Source of the DNA: Thermoanaerobacterales bacterium
GTDB lineage: Bacteria > Actinomycetota > Acidimicrobiia > Acidimicrobiales > JACDCH01
NCBI GenBank assembly: GCA_017577565.1
Contig: PKRH01000146.1
Location: 1 to 7,261 of the forward strand
DNA length: 7,261 nucleotides
Direction: 5' to 3'
A program made the position numbers and the translations under genes. Positions 1-6,775 of this stretch are shown here, one piece after another; the stretch's first letter is position 1; each line of letters starts with the position of its first letter. Below the pieces are notes generated by a model. That model saw only the letters and a program-made list of their open reading frames with translations, made no database searches and was not told the origin of the DNA.

Positions 1-118
1 CGAGCGCGCGCCGCCAGCCGTAGGGGTTCTCCTCCAGCAGCGCGAGCTGCTCGTCTGTTGCGATGCCGTCGACCGCTGCCCAGGCAGCGGCCTCCAGAGC
101 TCGGGTGGCCTGATCCAT
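1..118 (-). CDS. Unrecognised protein, N-terminal 39 residues only (partial at window edge)
   Basis: Reading the minus strand from an ATG at 118-116 gives an open frame that runs off the window. It begins MDQATRALEAAAWAAVDG and continues with a segment TDEQLALLEENPYGWRRAL. The composition (Ala, Leu, Glu, Arg, amphipathic helix pattern, no hydrophobic stretch) looks like real soluble protein sequence and is better than any other frame in this stretch. I do not recognise the family. No good Shine-Dalgarno sequence or TANNNT box lies just upstream, so the start is a choice of convenience; the frame stays open for at least a few codons further up. The C-terminus is missing. It is transcribed divergently from the zinc-ribbon gene that begins near 383. 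Confidence 0.5.
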   Translation of the reverse strand, partial: MDQATRALEAAAWAAVDGIATDEQLALLEENPYGWRRAL

Positions 119-382
119 GTATGTCGACGCGGCGCTCTCGCGCCGTGCCCCCGTCGTCCTTCGTTTGACCCAGGGAGAGCAGTCTGTGTCCGGTTCTGGC
201 TTCTCCTGGCGCAGCCCGGACCAGGCCGCGCCACCGCCGTGCAGACGGGAGACCAGACGCCCCCAAGCATAGAGGCCGTGGGTGTCGAGGCACACACCGG
301 ATCCGGGGGCCTCGACGCGTCGGCGACCACCTGCCCGTGCGCACCACGGCCCGACGACGCGCCGCCGTGACATCCTCCCGGC

Positions 383-732
383 GTGGCTGCGATGTTGGTC
401 ATCGTCCTCCCAGCGCTCGTCGTGCTGGGTGTCCTCCTGCCGCTCGCCCACGAGAGGTGGCGACGGGCGCCGTTCCCCCCGCAGGTCGCACCCGAGCTGG
501 CCTGCCCGTTCTGCGGGCACGGGATGCGCCACGGGGGATCCTGCACGCCGGCCCTCCCCTCTGGTGGGAACCGGGCGACGCACCACGCCCCCGTCTGTGG
601 CTGGCGGTGCCCGGCGCACACCCGGTGCGTGGGGCCCGGGCGGTGTTCACCCCCGGGATCGCGACGCCCCGGGTGCGAGGGGCGAGCATGTGCGACGCCT
701 GCGAGGCCGTCGTGCTCGACCCGAGGGCGTGA
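383..732 (+). pseudogene. Membrane-anchored double-CxxC zinc-ribbon protein (DUF6487-like), broken by a -1 frameshift
   Basis: The first frame starts at GTG 383 (or ATG 392) and gives a hydrophobic helix (about residues 4-22, LVIVLPALVVLGVLLPLA), a basic linker and a first zinc knuckle CPFC (residues 41-44). After about base 537 this frame becomes meaningless. The frame one base back then reads GILHAGPPLWWEPGD, further conserved-looking sequence, and a second knuckle MCDAC followed by EAVVLDPRA and TGA at 730-732. Joining them gives about 116 residues in the order CxxC, a Trp-rich middle, CxxC, VVLD. That order resembles the small DUF6487 zinc-ribbon family, as I remember it. Adding a single G to the run at 533-537 would restore one frame. 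It may be a true pseudogene or a sequencing error; programmed slippage is less likely because the run is not a usual slippery heptamer. No strong ribosome binding site is visible. Family assignment is moderate; the frame break is clear. Confidence 0.6.
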
Positions 733-767
733 CCTGCACGCGGTGGGCGTCAGCCCCCCGAGACGGG

Positions 768-800
768 ACGTCCCGGACGGCGGGACGCCGTCCGGGACGT
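768..800. terminator. Perfect 14-bp inverted repeat between convergent genes, likely bidirectional terminator
   Basis: The arms are ACGTCCCGGACGGC (768-781) and its exact reverse complement (787-800), around a 5-base loop (782-786). The hairpin starts 7 bases after the 3' end of the tRNA-Ala gene and about 35 bases after the stop of the plus-strand zinc-ribbon gene. It is therefore placed to end transcription from both sides. There is no T-tract on either strand, which is common for GC-rich actinobacterial terminators. Confidence 0.65.
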
Positions 801-807
801 CGGTCGG

Positions 808-881
808 TGGAGGTGATGGGATTCGAACCCACGGCCTCTTCGATGCGACCGAAGCGCTCTAGCCAGCTGAGCTACACCCCC
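808..881 (-). tRNA. tRNA-Ala (anticodon CGC)
   Basis: The minus strand folds into a full cloverleaf of 74 bases. The acceptor stem is GGGGGTG/CACCTCC and contains the G3-U70 wobble pair that marks alanine tRNAs. The D arm is GCTC/GAGC with a 9-base loop, the anticodon stem is CTTCG/CGAAG, the loop is GTCGCAT with anticodon CGC at 847-845, the variable loop has 5 bases, and the T arm is GTGGG-TTCGAAT-CCCAT. The discriminator base is A (808). The 3' CCA is not encoded: the next bases are CCG, so it must be added by the CCA-adding enzyme. G at position 32 (G32-U38) is less usual than a pyrimidine. It reads the GCG alanine codon, which is abundant in this GC-rich genome. It lies downstream of the translin-like gene but has its own probable promoter. 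Confidence 0.95.
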
Positions 882-894
882 ACGGGGACCGCTC

Positions 895-900
895 ATCGTA
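895..900 (-). promoter_or_regulatory. Probable -10 box of the tRNA-Ala promoter
   Basis: The minus strand reads TACGAT at 900-895, matching the actinobacterial TANNNT consensus. Transcription would start near 888, about 7 bases before the mature tRNA 5' end, a usual distance. A weak -35 candidate (TCGTGA, 17 bases further up) matches the consensus at only three positions. The same hexamer TACGAT is found before plsY in this window. Confidence 0.5.
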
Positions 901-930
901 GCGCGCCCTCCCGCAGGTCACGACATCGCC

Positions 931-1590
931 TCAGGGCCGCCCGCCCCGCTCGATGGCCTGCTGGAGCCGCAGCTGGAGGGCGCTCGTCGTGACGTCGCCA
1001 CGACTGCGCTCGAGCACCGCGCGGAGGGCGTCGAGCGTGCGCCGGAGCCCGCCGGTGAGGGCGTCCGGGTAGTCGACGACCACCAGCGCGTCGTAGACGT
1101 CGTCCATGCGCCCGAGCAGCTCCTCGGCCCGCCGGACCTCGCCGGCCCGGAGCCGGTCGAGCAGGTGGCGGCGCAGCTCGCTCGCCGCCTCGGCCACGCC
1201 CCGCATCCACGCGGTCGGCGACACCGCCAGCTCCTCGGGGCCGGGCACGGGCTCGCCGGCCACCAGGGCCACGACCGCCCGGGCCTCGACGTACTCCTTC
1301 TCGGCGTCGTGGAGGAACCCGGCGTGGGCGACCGCCGGGTAGGGCGCCAGCTCCCGCTGGGCGTCGCGCAGCGCGGCCTCCGACTCGGCGGCCAGCTCGG
1401 CGGCCACGTCGGGGGCGAGCCGGTGGACGGCCCGGATGCTGGAGCCGGCGGCCCGGATGACCCGGCGGGTGGCGGCCAGGGCGCGCTCCCGGGCCGTGTT
1501 GGCCCCCTCGAGGTGGGCCTCGATGGCGGCGACCTGGTCGCGCAGCCGCTCGGCGAGCGACCCGGCCGGCTCGTCGCTCGGCGGCGTCAC
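931..1590 (-). CDS. Translin-superfamily protein, probable RNA-binding/RNase protein
   Basis: This is an all-helical protein of 219 residues, the usual size of translin and TRAX, starting at GTG 1590. The start is chosen because its GTGA overlaps the TGA of the upstream gene and because homology-like sequence begins soon after. Visible translin signatures, in order, are HDAEKEYVEA (94-103), a G-x-P-x-P-x-x-L segment (112-121), GVAEAASELRR (131-141), MDDVYDAL (162-169), DYPDALTGGLRR (173-184) and RSRGDVT (195-201). Eukaryotic translin and TRAX form the C3PO ribonuclease; archaeal relatives form similar octamers. By motif spacing, E99, E102 and D167 would match the catalytic acids of human TRAX (E126, E129, D193 as I recall), so RNase activity is plausible but inferred. 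Bacterial members are often misannotated as haloacid dehalogenase; no HAD motif (DxDxT/V) is present. No signal peptide or membrane helix is seen. The 4-base overlap implies translational coupling to the GlpR-like gene. Confidence 0.85.
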   Translation of the reverse strand: MTPPSDEPAGSLAERLRDQVAAIEAHLEGANTARERALAATRRVIRAAGSSIRAVHRLAPDVAAELAAESEAALRDAQRELAPYPAVAHAGFLHDAEKEYVEARAVVALVAGEPVPGPEELAVSPTAWMRGVAEAASELRRHLLDRLRAGEVRRAEELLGRMDDVYDALVVVDYPDALTGGLRRTLDALRAVLERSRGDVTTSALQLRLQQAIERGGRP

Positions 1591-2123
1591 TGGGCGGCGC
1601 GGTCGGAGATGACGACCACCGACGGCCGGGGCGGCCGGATCGGCGTCAGGTAGCGGACCTTCTGGGCCCGCTCGATCTCCCGGCGGGCCAGCCGCACCAG
1701 CAGGGCGACGTAGGTGGCGAGCAGCGTGCCGGACACGGCGACGGCGACGGTCCACGGCCAGCCCACCAGCACGGCGGGCACGGCGAAGCCGGCGGTCGTC
1801 AGGAGGAGCGTGCCCAGCACCCGGCGGCGGCGCCGGTAGGCGGGCCGGTGGCGCCGCACCGGCGGCACCGGGGGCACGTACGGCGCGTCGAGCGGCGAGA
1901 TCTCGTCGACCTCGGCGTCGCCGAGCAGGTCGACGCCCTCGTCCTCGCCGGTGTAGGTGGTGTAGGTGTCGGCGTCGTAGTGGGGGGTGGCCCGCTGGAG
2001 CGACCAGAGCTGGCTGCGGAACGAGCTGATCGACGCGACGGAGCGGGCCTCCCGCCGGCTCTGGAGCCAGGGGGGCACGAGGACTGCCGCCCAGACCACC
2101 CCGAGTAGCAGGAAGACGACCAC
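1587..2123 (-). CDS. glpR: GlpR-like small membrane protein (receptor of gephyrin-like MoeA/Glp)
   Basis: The protein has 178 residues and starts at GTG 2123. Its hydrophobic N-terminus is a membrane helix (about 1-18, VVFLLLGVVWAAVLVP), followed by a basic stretch QSRREARSV, an SFRSQLWSLQR segment and a Tyr/Thr/Asp/Glu-rich, Pro-containing loop (about 48-95) likely to be disordered. After an Arg cluster (about 96-101) come two closely spaced helices (about 102-121 and 124-144) and a tail with KVRYLTPIRPP. This layout (one helix, cytoplasmic loop, hairpin of two helices) and the nearby moeA and galU genes match the actinobacterial GlpR family (Rv0996 in M. tuberculosis), in which the loop binds the MoeA-like protein Glp at division sites. 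The symbol is unrelated to the glycerol-3-phosphate repressor. GGAGAG at 9 bases upstream of the GTG can serve as ribosome binding site; an out-of-frame ATG at 2131 is rejected. Assignment rests on architecture and context, so receptor function here is inferred. Confidence 0.75.
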   Translation of the reverse strand: MVVFLLLGVVWAAVLVPPWLQSRREARSVASISSFRSQLWSLQRATPHYDADTYTTYTGEDEGVDLLGDAEVDEISPLDAPYVPPVPPVRRHRPAYRRRRRVLGTLLLTTAGFAVPAVLVGWPWTVAVAVSGTLLATYVALLVRLARREIERAQKVRYLTPIRPPRPSVVVISDRAAQ

Positions 2124-2152
2124 GGCATCACTCTCCGACCATCGCTGAGGGC

Positions 2153-2158
2153 ACGATA
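2153..2158 (-). promoter_or_regulatory. Possible -10 box upstream of the glpR-translin pair
   Basis: The minus strand reads TATCGT (TANNNT) 29 bases before the GTG start of the GlpR-like gene, which would give a short leader of about 22 bases including the GGAGAG site. No convincing -35 box is seen. The 122-base gap after moaC suggests that this gene pair has its own promoter. Confidence 0.35.
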
Positions 2159-2245
2159 AGGGAGAGGCCGCGGTCGTGGGTGGATGCCGGCTGACCTGCG
2201 CCTTTCACCGGCGCCACCGCCGCCGGCCGTGCCGGTCGCCGGGCC

Positions 2246-2752
2246 TCAGGGGGCGGCGTCGGTCCCGCCGGTGAGGCCGTCGCGGCGGAAGGGGCCGCTG
2301 CGCCCGCCCGTCTTCTCCCACAGCGCGATCTCGCCGATGTGCATCGTCCGGTCGGACGACTTGCACATGTCGTAGATGGTCAGGCAGGCCACGGTGCAGG
2401 CGGTCAGCGCCTCCATCTCGACGCCGGTGCGGTCGACGGTCTCGACGTGGGCCTCGACCTCGATGTAGTCGTCCTCGATCCGGAAGTTGACGAGGACGGA
2501 GCCGACCAGCAGCGGGTGGCACAGCGGGATGAGGTCGGGCGTCCGCTTGGCCGCCTGGATGCCCGCCACCCGGGCCACCGCCAGCACGTCGCCCTTCGCG
2601 ATCGCCCCCCGGGCGACGAGCGACGCCGTCTCGGACCTCATGTGCACGCGCCCGCGGGCGACGGCCCGCCGGTGGGTCGGTTCCTTGGGCGTCACATCGA
2701 CCATGCGCGCCCGCCCCAGCGGGTCGAGGTGCGTCAGTCCGCGGTCTGGCAT
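2246..2752 (-). CDS. moaC: MoaC, cyclic pyranopterin monophosphate synthase
   Basis: The protein has 168 residues, normal for the family. MoaC converts the MoaA product 3',8-cyclo-7,8-dihydro-GTP to cyclic pyranopterin monophosphate, the second half of the first stage of molybdenum cofactor synthesis, in the cytoplasm. Family signatures are VDVTPKEPTHRRAVARGRV (18-36), IAKGDVL (51-57), AAKRTPDLIPLCHPL (67-81), DRTGVEMEALTA (107-118), ACLTIYDMCK (122-131) and WEKTGGRSG (145-153). K53, K69, H79, D128 and K131 are at the places of known active-site residues; D128 and K131 even keep the Escherichia coli numbers. Start ATG 2752 is preferred because a TANNNT box sits 6 bases before it, suggesting a leaderless transcript; no Shine-Dalgarno sequence is visible. 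It follows moaA after 46 bases in the same direction, so it may also be read from the galU-moeA-moaA operon. Confidence 0.97.
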   Translation of the reverse strand: MPDRGLTHLDPLGRARMVDVTPKEPTHRRAVARGRVHMRSETASLVARGAIAKGDVLAVARVAGIQAAKRTPDLIPLCHPLLVGSVLVNFRIEDDYIEVEAHVETVDRTGVEMEALTACTVACLTIYDMCKSSDRTMHIGEIALWEKTGGRSGPFRRDGLTGGTDAAP

Positions 2753-2758
2753 GGCGCC

Positions 2759-2764
2759 AGACTA
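2759..2764 (-). promoter_or_regulatory. Probable -10 box for a leaderless moaC transcript
   Basis: The minus strand reads TAGTCT at 2764-2759, ending 6 bases before the ATG of moaC. This spacing places the transcription start at or next to the start codon, as in many actinobacterial leaderless genes, and fits the lack of a ribosome binding site. No -35 box is recognised. Confidence 0.45.
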
Positions 2765-2798
2765 GACCCCGGGTGGGGGTGCCCGCGAGCCGGCCCGC

Positions 2799-3803
2799 TC
2801 AGCCGCCGATCTGGGACATGCTGCGCGGCGGGCGCACGAACTGTACCTGGCCGATCATGTGGCCGGCCCACTTGCCCGCGACGCAGGCCCGCACGGCCTC
2901 GGCGAGCTCGTCGTCCGACGCCCCGCCCCGCAGGAGCGCCCGCAGGTCGACCTCCTCGACGGCGAACAGGCAGGCCCGCAGCTGCCCCTCGGCGGTCAGC
3001 CGGATGCGGTCGCAGGACGCGCAGAACGGCCGCGTCACCGAGGGGATGACGCCCACCTCGCCCCGCCCGTCCCGGTAGGCGAACCGCTCGGCCGGCTCGT
3101 GGCCCCGGGCCAGCGGCTCGAGCGGGAAGACCGCGTCGATGGCGGCGACGATCTCGGCCTGGCTCACGACCGCCTCGGACGACCAGCGGCGGTCGGCGTC
3201 GAGGGGCATCCACTCGATGAACCGGACGGTGACGCCCCGCTCGCGGCCGAAGGCGGCCAGGTCGACGACCTCGTCGTCGTTGACGCCCCGCATGACGACG
3301 ACGTTGACCTTCACCGGGGACAGGCCGGCCTCGAGCGCGGCGTCGATGCCCTCGAGCACGTGGTCGAGCTCGTCGCGCCGGGTCAGCTCGACGAACCGGT
3401 CCCGCCGCAGCGTGTCGAGCGAGACGTTGACCCGCCGCAGGCCGGCGGCGACCAGGTCGCCGGCGACCGACCGGAGCGTGGCGCCGTTGGTGGTCAGGGC
3501 GAGGTCGACCGGCGGGCCGGTGCCGCCGACCCGGAGGGCGGCCAGCTTGGCCACCAGCACCGGCAGGTGGGCCCGCACGGTGGGCTCGCCGCCGGTGAGC
3601 CGGATGCCGTCGATGCCGAAGCGCTCGACGCACACCCGGGCGACGCGCTCGATCTCCTCGAAGGTCAGCACCTCCGACCGGGGCAGCCAGTCCATGCCCT
3701 CGGCCGGCATGCAGTAGGTGCACCGGAAGTTGCAGCGGTCGGTGACCGAGATGCGCAGGTCGCGGTGGACCCGTCCGTACCCGTCGACGAGGGGCTCGGC
3801 CAC
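2799..3803 (-). CDS. moaA: MoaA, GTP 3',8-cyclase (radical SAM)
   Basis: The protein has 334 residues, the normal length. MoaA uses S-adenosylmethionine and two [4Fe-4S] clusters to cyclise GTP, the first committed step of molybdenum cofactor synthesis. The N-terminal radical-SAM motif is CNFRCTYC (C24, C28, C31). RLTGGEPTVR (68-77) follows, with its SAM-contacting GGEP. The C-terminal cluster that holds GTP is CASCDRIRLT...RAC (C261, C264, C278). The protein ends MSQIGG, and the terminal Gly-Gly is known to be needed for activity, so the gene looks fully functional. The start is GTG 3803, since RVHRDLRISVTDRCN is preceded by a usual short N-terminus. It lies only 9 bases after the moeA stop codon, so it is co-transcribed with moeA and galU. 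The ribosome binding site is weak (TAGGCTGG), suggesting dependence on translation of the gene before it. Confidence 0.98.
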   Translation of the reverse strand: MAEPLVDGYGRVHRDLRISVTDRCNFRCTYCMPAEGMDWLPRSEVLTFEEIERVARVCVERFGIDGIRLTGGEPTVRAHLPVLVAKLAALRVGGTGPPVDLALTTNGATLRSVAGDLVAAGLRRVNVSLDTLRRDRFVELTRRDELDHVLEGIDAALEAGLSPVKVNVVVMRGVNDDEVVDLAAFGRERGVTVRFIEWMPLDADRRWSSEAVVSQAEIVAAIDAVFPLEPLARGHEPAERFAYRDGRGEVGVIPSVTRPFCASCDRIRLTAEGQLRACLFAVEEVDLRALLRGGASDDELAEAVRACVAGKWAGHMIGQVQFVRPPRSMSQIGG

Positions 3804-3812
3804 GCGGCCAGC

Positions 3813-5081
3813 CTACGGCGCCGGGGCGGCCGCCGCGCCGGGGCCGGCGGCGCGGGGCTCGCCGAGCAGCAGCACGACCACCTCGTCGCCGGCCGCCGCG
3901 CCCTCGCCGTCGGGCAGGACGGCGAGGCCGTCGGCCCGGGCCATCGCCCCGAGCTGGTGCGAGCCCTGGCCGCCGGCGGACCGCACCCGCAGGCGCCCGT
4001 CCTCGTCGGACTCGACGGTCACCCGCACGAAGTGCACCTTGCCGTCGGGCCGCCGGGGCAGCGGCTCGGCCGCCACGGCCCGCCACCGGGGCAGGTGCAG
4101 CCGGTCGTCGCGGTGGCCCGCCATCCGGCGCAGGCCGGGCCGGGCGAAGAGGGCGAAGCTGACCATCGACGAGACGGGGTTGCCGGGCAGGCCGAAGACC
4201 GGCACCTCCCGCCCGTCGGGCGCGGGGACGACGCCGAAGGCGAGGGGCTTGGCCGGGCGGATGGCGACCTGCATCCACCGCATGCGCCCGAGCCGGTCGA
4301 GCACGACCTTGACCAGGTCGGTGTCGCCCATCGACACGCCGCCGCTCGACAGCACCGCGTCGCACTCGGCCGTGCCCCGGCGGAACGCCGCCGTGATCGC
4401 CTCCTCGTCGTCGGGGACGTGGCCGAGGTCGACCGGTTCGACGCCCGCCCGGGCGGCGAGGGCGAGCAGCGTCGGGCGGTTGCTGTCGCGGATCTGGCCG
4501 GGCCGCAGCGGGCCCGGGCCCTCGACGAGCTCGTCCCCGGTCGACAGGACGCCGACCCGGGGGCGGGGGTGGGCGGCGACCTCGCCGACGCCGAGCGACG
4601 CCAGCACGCCGACCCGGGCCGGGGTCAGCTCGTCGCCGGGACCGAAGAGGCGGTCGCCGGGCCGGAGGTCCTCGCCCGCCTCCCGCACGTGGTCGCCCGG
4701 CCGGGCCTCGACCTCGATCCGCACGGCCCGGCCGCCCTCCAGCCGCTCGGTCCGCTCGACGGGGACGACGGCGTCGGCGCCCTCGGGGAGCGGCGCGCCC
4801 GTGAAGATGCGCACGGCCTCGCCGGGGCCGAGCGGGCGCGCCGCCGGGTGCCCGGCCGCCACCTCGGCGACGACCGGCAGCACGACCGGCGCGCCGGCGG
4901 TGTCGGCCGCCCGCACGGCGTACCCGTCCATCGCGGTGTTGGCGAAGGGCGGCACCGCCTCGGTGGCCACGACGTCGCCGGCCAGGACGAGCCCGGCGGC
5001 GGCCGCCAGCGGCACGGTCCGGGGCGGCAGCGGGTGGCACCCGGCGAGGACGTGGGCGACGGCCTCCTCCAGGGGGATCAC
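3813..5081 (-). CDS. moeA: MoeA, molybdopterin molybdotransferase (gephyrin/Glp family)
   Basis: The protein has 422 residues, close to the family norm. MoeA inserts molybdate into adenylylated molybdopterin at the last step of cofactor synthesis. Motifs in order are PPFANTAMDGYAVRA (44-58, D52), RIFTGAPLPEGADAVV (91-106), VGVLSTGDEL (176-185, E184), the molybdopterin-binding SSGGVSMGDTD (245-255), RPAKPLAFG (275-283) and VFGLPGNPVSSMVSF (295-309), then the C-terminal beta-barrel domain IV and an Ala/Pro-rich tail. RPAKP replaces the more common KPGKP. The start is GTG 5081, 7 bases after galU, with no clear Shine-Dalgarno. Next to galU and with a GlpR-like gene close by, this is the position of Glp/MoeA1 of Corynebacteriales, which in Corynebacterium also acts in division with FtsZ and GlpR. 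Here the adjoining moaA and moaC argue that cofactor synthesis is kept; a second role in division is inference. Confidence 0.96.
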   Translation of the reverse strand: MIPLEEAVAHVLAGCHPLPPRTVPLAAAAGLVLAGDVVATEAVPPFANTAMDGYAVRAADTAGAPVVLPVVAEVAAGHPAARPLGPGEAVRIFTGAPLPEGADAVVPVERTERLEGGRAVRIEVEARPGDHVREAGEDLRPGDRLFGPGDELTPARVGVLASLGVGEVAAHPRPRVGVLSTGDELVEGPGPLRPGQIRDSNRPTLLALAARAGVEPVDLGHVPDDEEAITAAFRRGTAECDAVLSSGGVSMGDTDLVKVVLDRLGRMRWMQVAIRPAKPLAFGVVPAPDGREVPVFGLPGNPVSSMVSFALFARPGLRRMAGHRDDRLHLPRWRAVAAEPLPRRPDGKVHFVRVTVESDEDGRLRVRSAGGQGSHQLGAMARADGLAVLPDGEGAAAGDEVVVLLLGEPRAAGPGAAAAPAP

Positions 5082-5088
5082 GGCGTGC

Positions 5089-5976
<888 letters not shown>

Positions 5977-5982
5977 CGAGCG

Positions 5983-5988
5983 CCTCCT
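5983..5988 (-). promoter_or_regulatory. Strong ribosome binding site of galU
   Basis: The minus strand reads AGGAGG, complementary to the 16S rRNA 3' end, 6 bases before ATG 5976. It fixes the galU start and is the best Shine-Dalgarno site in the window. The following genes moeA and moaA lack one, fitting translation by coupling. Confidence 0.9.
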
Positions 5989-6045
5989 CGTCCTGTCCCG
6001 TTCTACCCGCCCAGGACCGCCGTCCCGGCCCGGGCGCCGTGCCTG

Positions 6046-6060
6046 GCCCGCATGGCGGGC
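6046..6060 (-). terminator. Small GC hairpin just after plsY, possible terminator or attenuator
   Basis: On the minus strand GCCCGC and GCGGGC pair around a 3-base loop, starting 7 bases after the plsY stop codon and about 70 bases before galU. There is no T-tract, and the 6-bp stem is short. It might end or weaken read-through from plsY into the galU operon. Confidence 0.35.
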
Positions 6061-6067
6061 ACGGTAG

Positions 6068-6727
6068 TCACCCCGGGGCCTGCGGCGCTCGCCCGGTGGC
6101 GGCCCCACCACCCGGCGGCCGGCCCGGAGCCCCGAGGCGGGGCTCGCGGCCCTCCCGGAGGCGCCGGACGTTGCCGGCGTGGCGGCCGACGACGAGCGCG
6201 GCGCACAGCGCCAGCGCCGCCACCTCGCGCCCGGGGGCGCCGAGCGCGGCGGTCGCCACGGGCAGGGTCGCCGCCGCGGTGATCGACCCCGCCGAGACGT
6301 AGCGGGTGGTGGCGACGACCAGCCCGAAGGCCGCGGCGGCGACCAGCGCGGCGAGCGGGTGCAGCACGGCGGCCATGCCGGCGCCGGTGGCGACGCCCTT
6401 GCCGCCCCGGAAGCGCCGGGTCACCGGCAGGACGTGGCCGACGACGGCGGCGACGCCGCAGGCGACGCCCACGCCGTGGCCGCCCAGCGCCCACCCGGCC
6501 GCGGCGGGCAGCGCGCCCTTGGCCACGTCGCCGGCCAGGACGAGGGCGCCGGCGCGGCGCCCGGCCGTGCGGGCCACGTTGGTGGCGCCCGGGTTGCCCG
6601 AGCCCGCCCGCGTCGGGTCGACGCCCCGCCGGCCCGCGACGAGGAGCGCGGTGGGGAAGGTACCGACCAGGTAGGAGGCGGCGACCAGCAGGGCCGACGC
6701 GCCGGGGGCGAGCGAGGCGACGGGCAC
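6068..6727 (-). CDS. plsY: PlsY, acyl-phosphate:glycerol-3-phosphate acyltransferase
   Basis: This is an integral membrane enzyme that moves an acyl group from acyl phosphate to glycerol-3-phosphate, giving lysophosphatidic acid, the first step of phospholipid synthesis. From GTG 6727 it has 219 residues, about the usual size. The three family motifs are present: GSGNPGATNV (42-51), GHVLPVTRRFRGGKGVAT (97-114) and GRHAGNVRRLREGRE (181-195). Between them lie several Ala/Val/Leu-rich segments fitting the usual membrane helices, beginning with ALLVAASYLVGTFPTALLVAG (12-32). The C-terminus is a Pro/Gly-rich tail of about 20 residues. An upstream GTG at 6787 would add 20 residues with no hydrophobic character. 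I prefer 6727 because a TANNNT box lies 8 bases before it. It is divergent from the FmdB gene. Confidence 0.95.
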   Translation of the reverse strand: MPVASLAPGASALLVAASYLVGTFPTALLVAGRRGVDPTRAGSGNPGATNVARTAGRRAGALVLAGDVAKGALPAAAGWALGGHGVGVACGVAAVVGHVLPVTRRFRGGKGVATGAGMAAVLHPLAALVAAAAFGLVVATTRYVSAGSITAAATLPVATAALGAPGREVAALALCAALVVGRHAGNVRRLREGREPRLGAPGRPPGGGAATGRAPQAPG

Positions 6728-6735
6728 GGCGGCGG

Positions 6736-6741
6736 ATCGTA
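6736..6741 (-). promoter_or_regulatory. Probable -10 box for a leaderless plsY transcript
   Basis: The minus strand reads TACGAT, ending 8 bases before GTG 6727. This puts transcription start at or next to the start codon and explains the lack of a Shine-Dalgarno sequence. The hexamer equals that before tRNA-Ala. No -35 box is recognised. Confidence 0.5.
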
Positions 6742-6775
6742 GGGCCCCAGGTGGGATACCCCGCCAGCGGACCGC

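Noticed and set aside
165..170. TTGACC on the plus strand as a -35 box for the zinc-ribbon gene.
   Set aside because: No TANNNT box lies at 16-18 bases downstream and the hexamer is over 200 bases from the gene start.
1..881. Possible integrated element at the 3' end of tRNA-Ala.
   Set aside because: No integrase, no repeat of the tRNA 3' end and no phage-like gene is visible between the tRNA and the window edge.
931..1590. Naming the translin-like protein haloacid dehalogenase or CHAD-domain protein.
   Set aside because: No HAD catalytic motif and no CHAD histidine pattern is seen; the conserved segments fit translin.
1799..2131. Minus-strand open frame from ATG 2131 overlapping the GlpR-like gene.
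   Set aside because: Its translation is Ser/Arg/Thr/Pro-rich without structure, while the frame from GTG 2123 gives clear membrane helices.
2207..2236. Imperfect GC hairpin between moaC and the GlpR-like gene (ACCGGC/GCCGGT).
   Set aside because: The stem is only 6 bp, the loop is long and no T-tract follows; such repeats are common by chance in this composition.
2734..5040. A 768-codon minus-strand open frame overlapping moaA and moeA in another frame.
   Set aside because: It is almost entirely Arg/Ala/Gly/Pro and out of frame with the recognisable MoaA and MoeA proteins.
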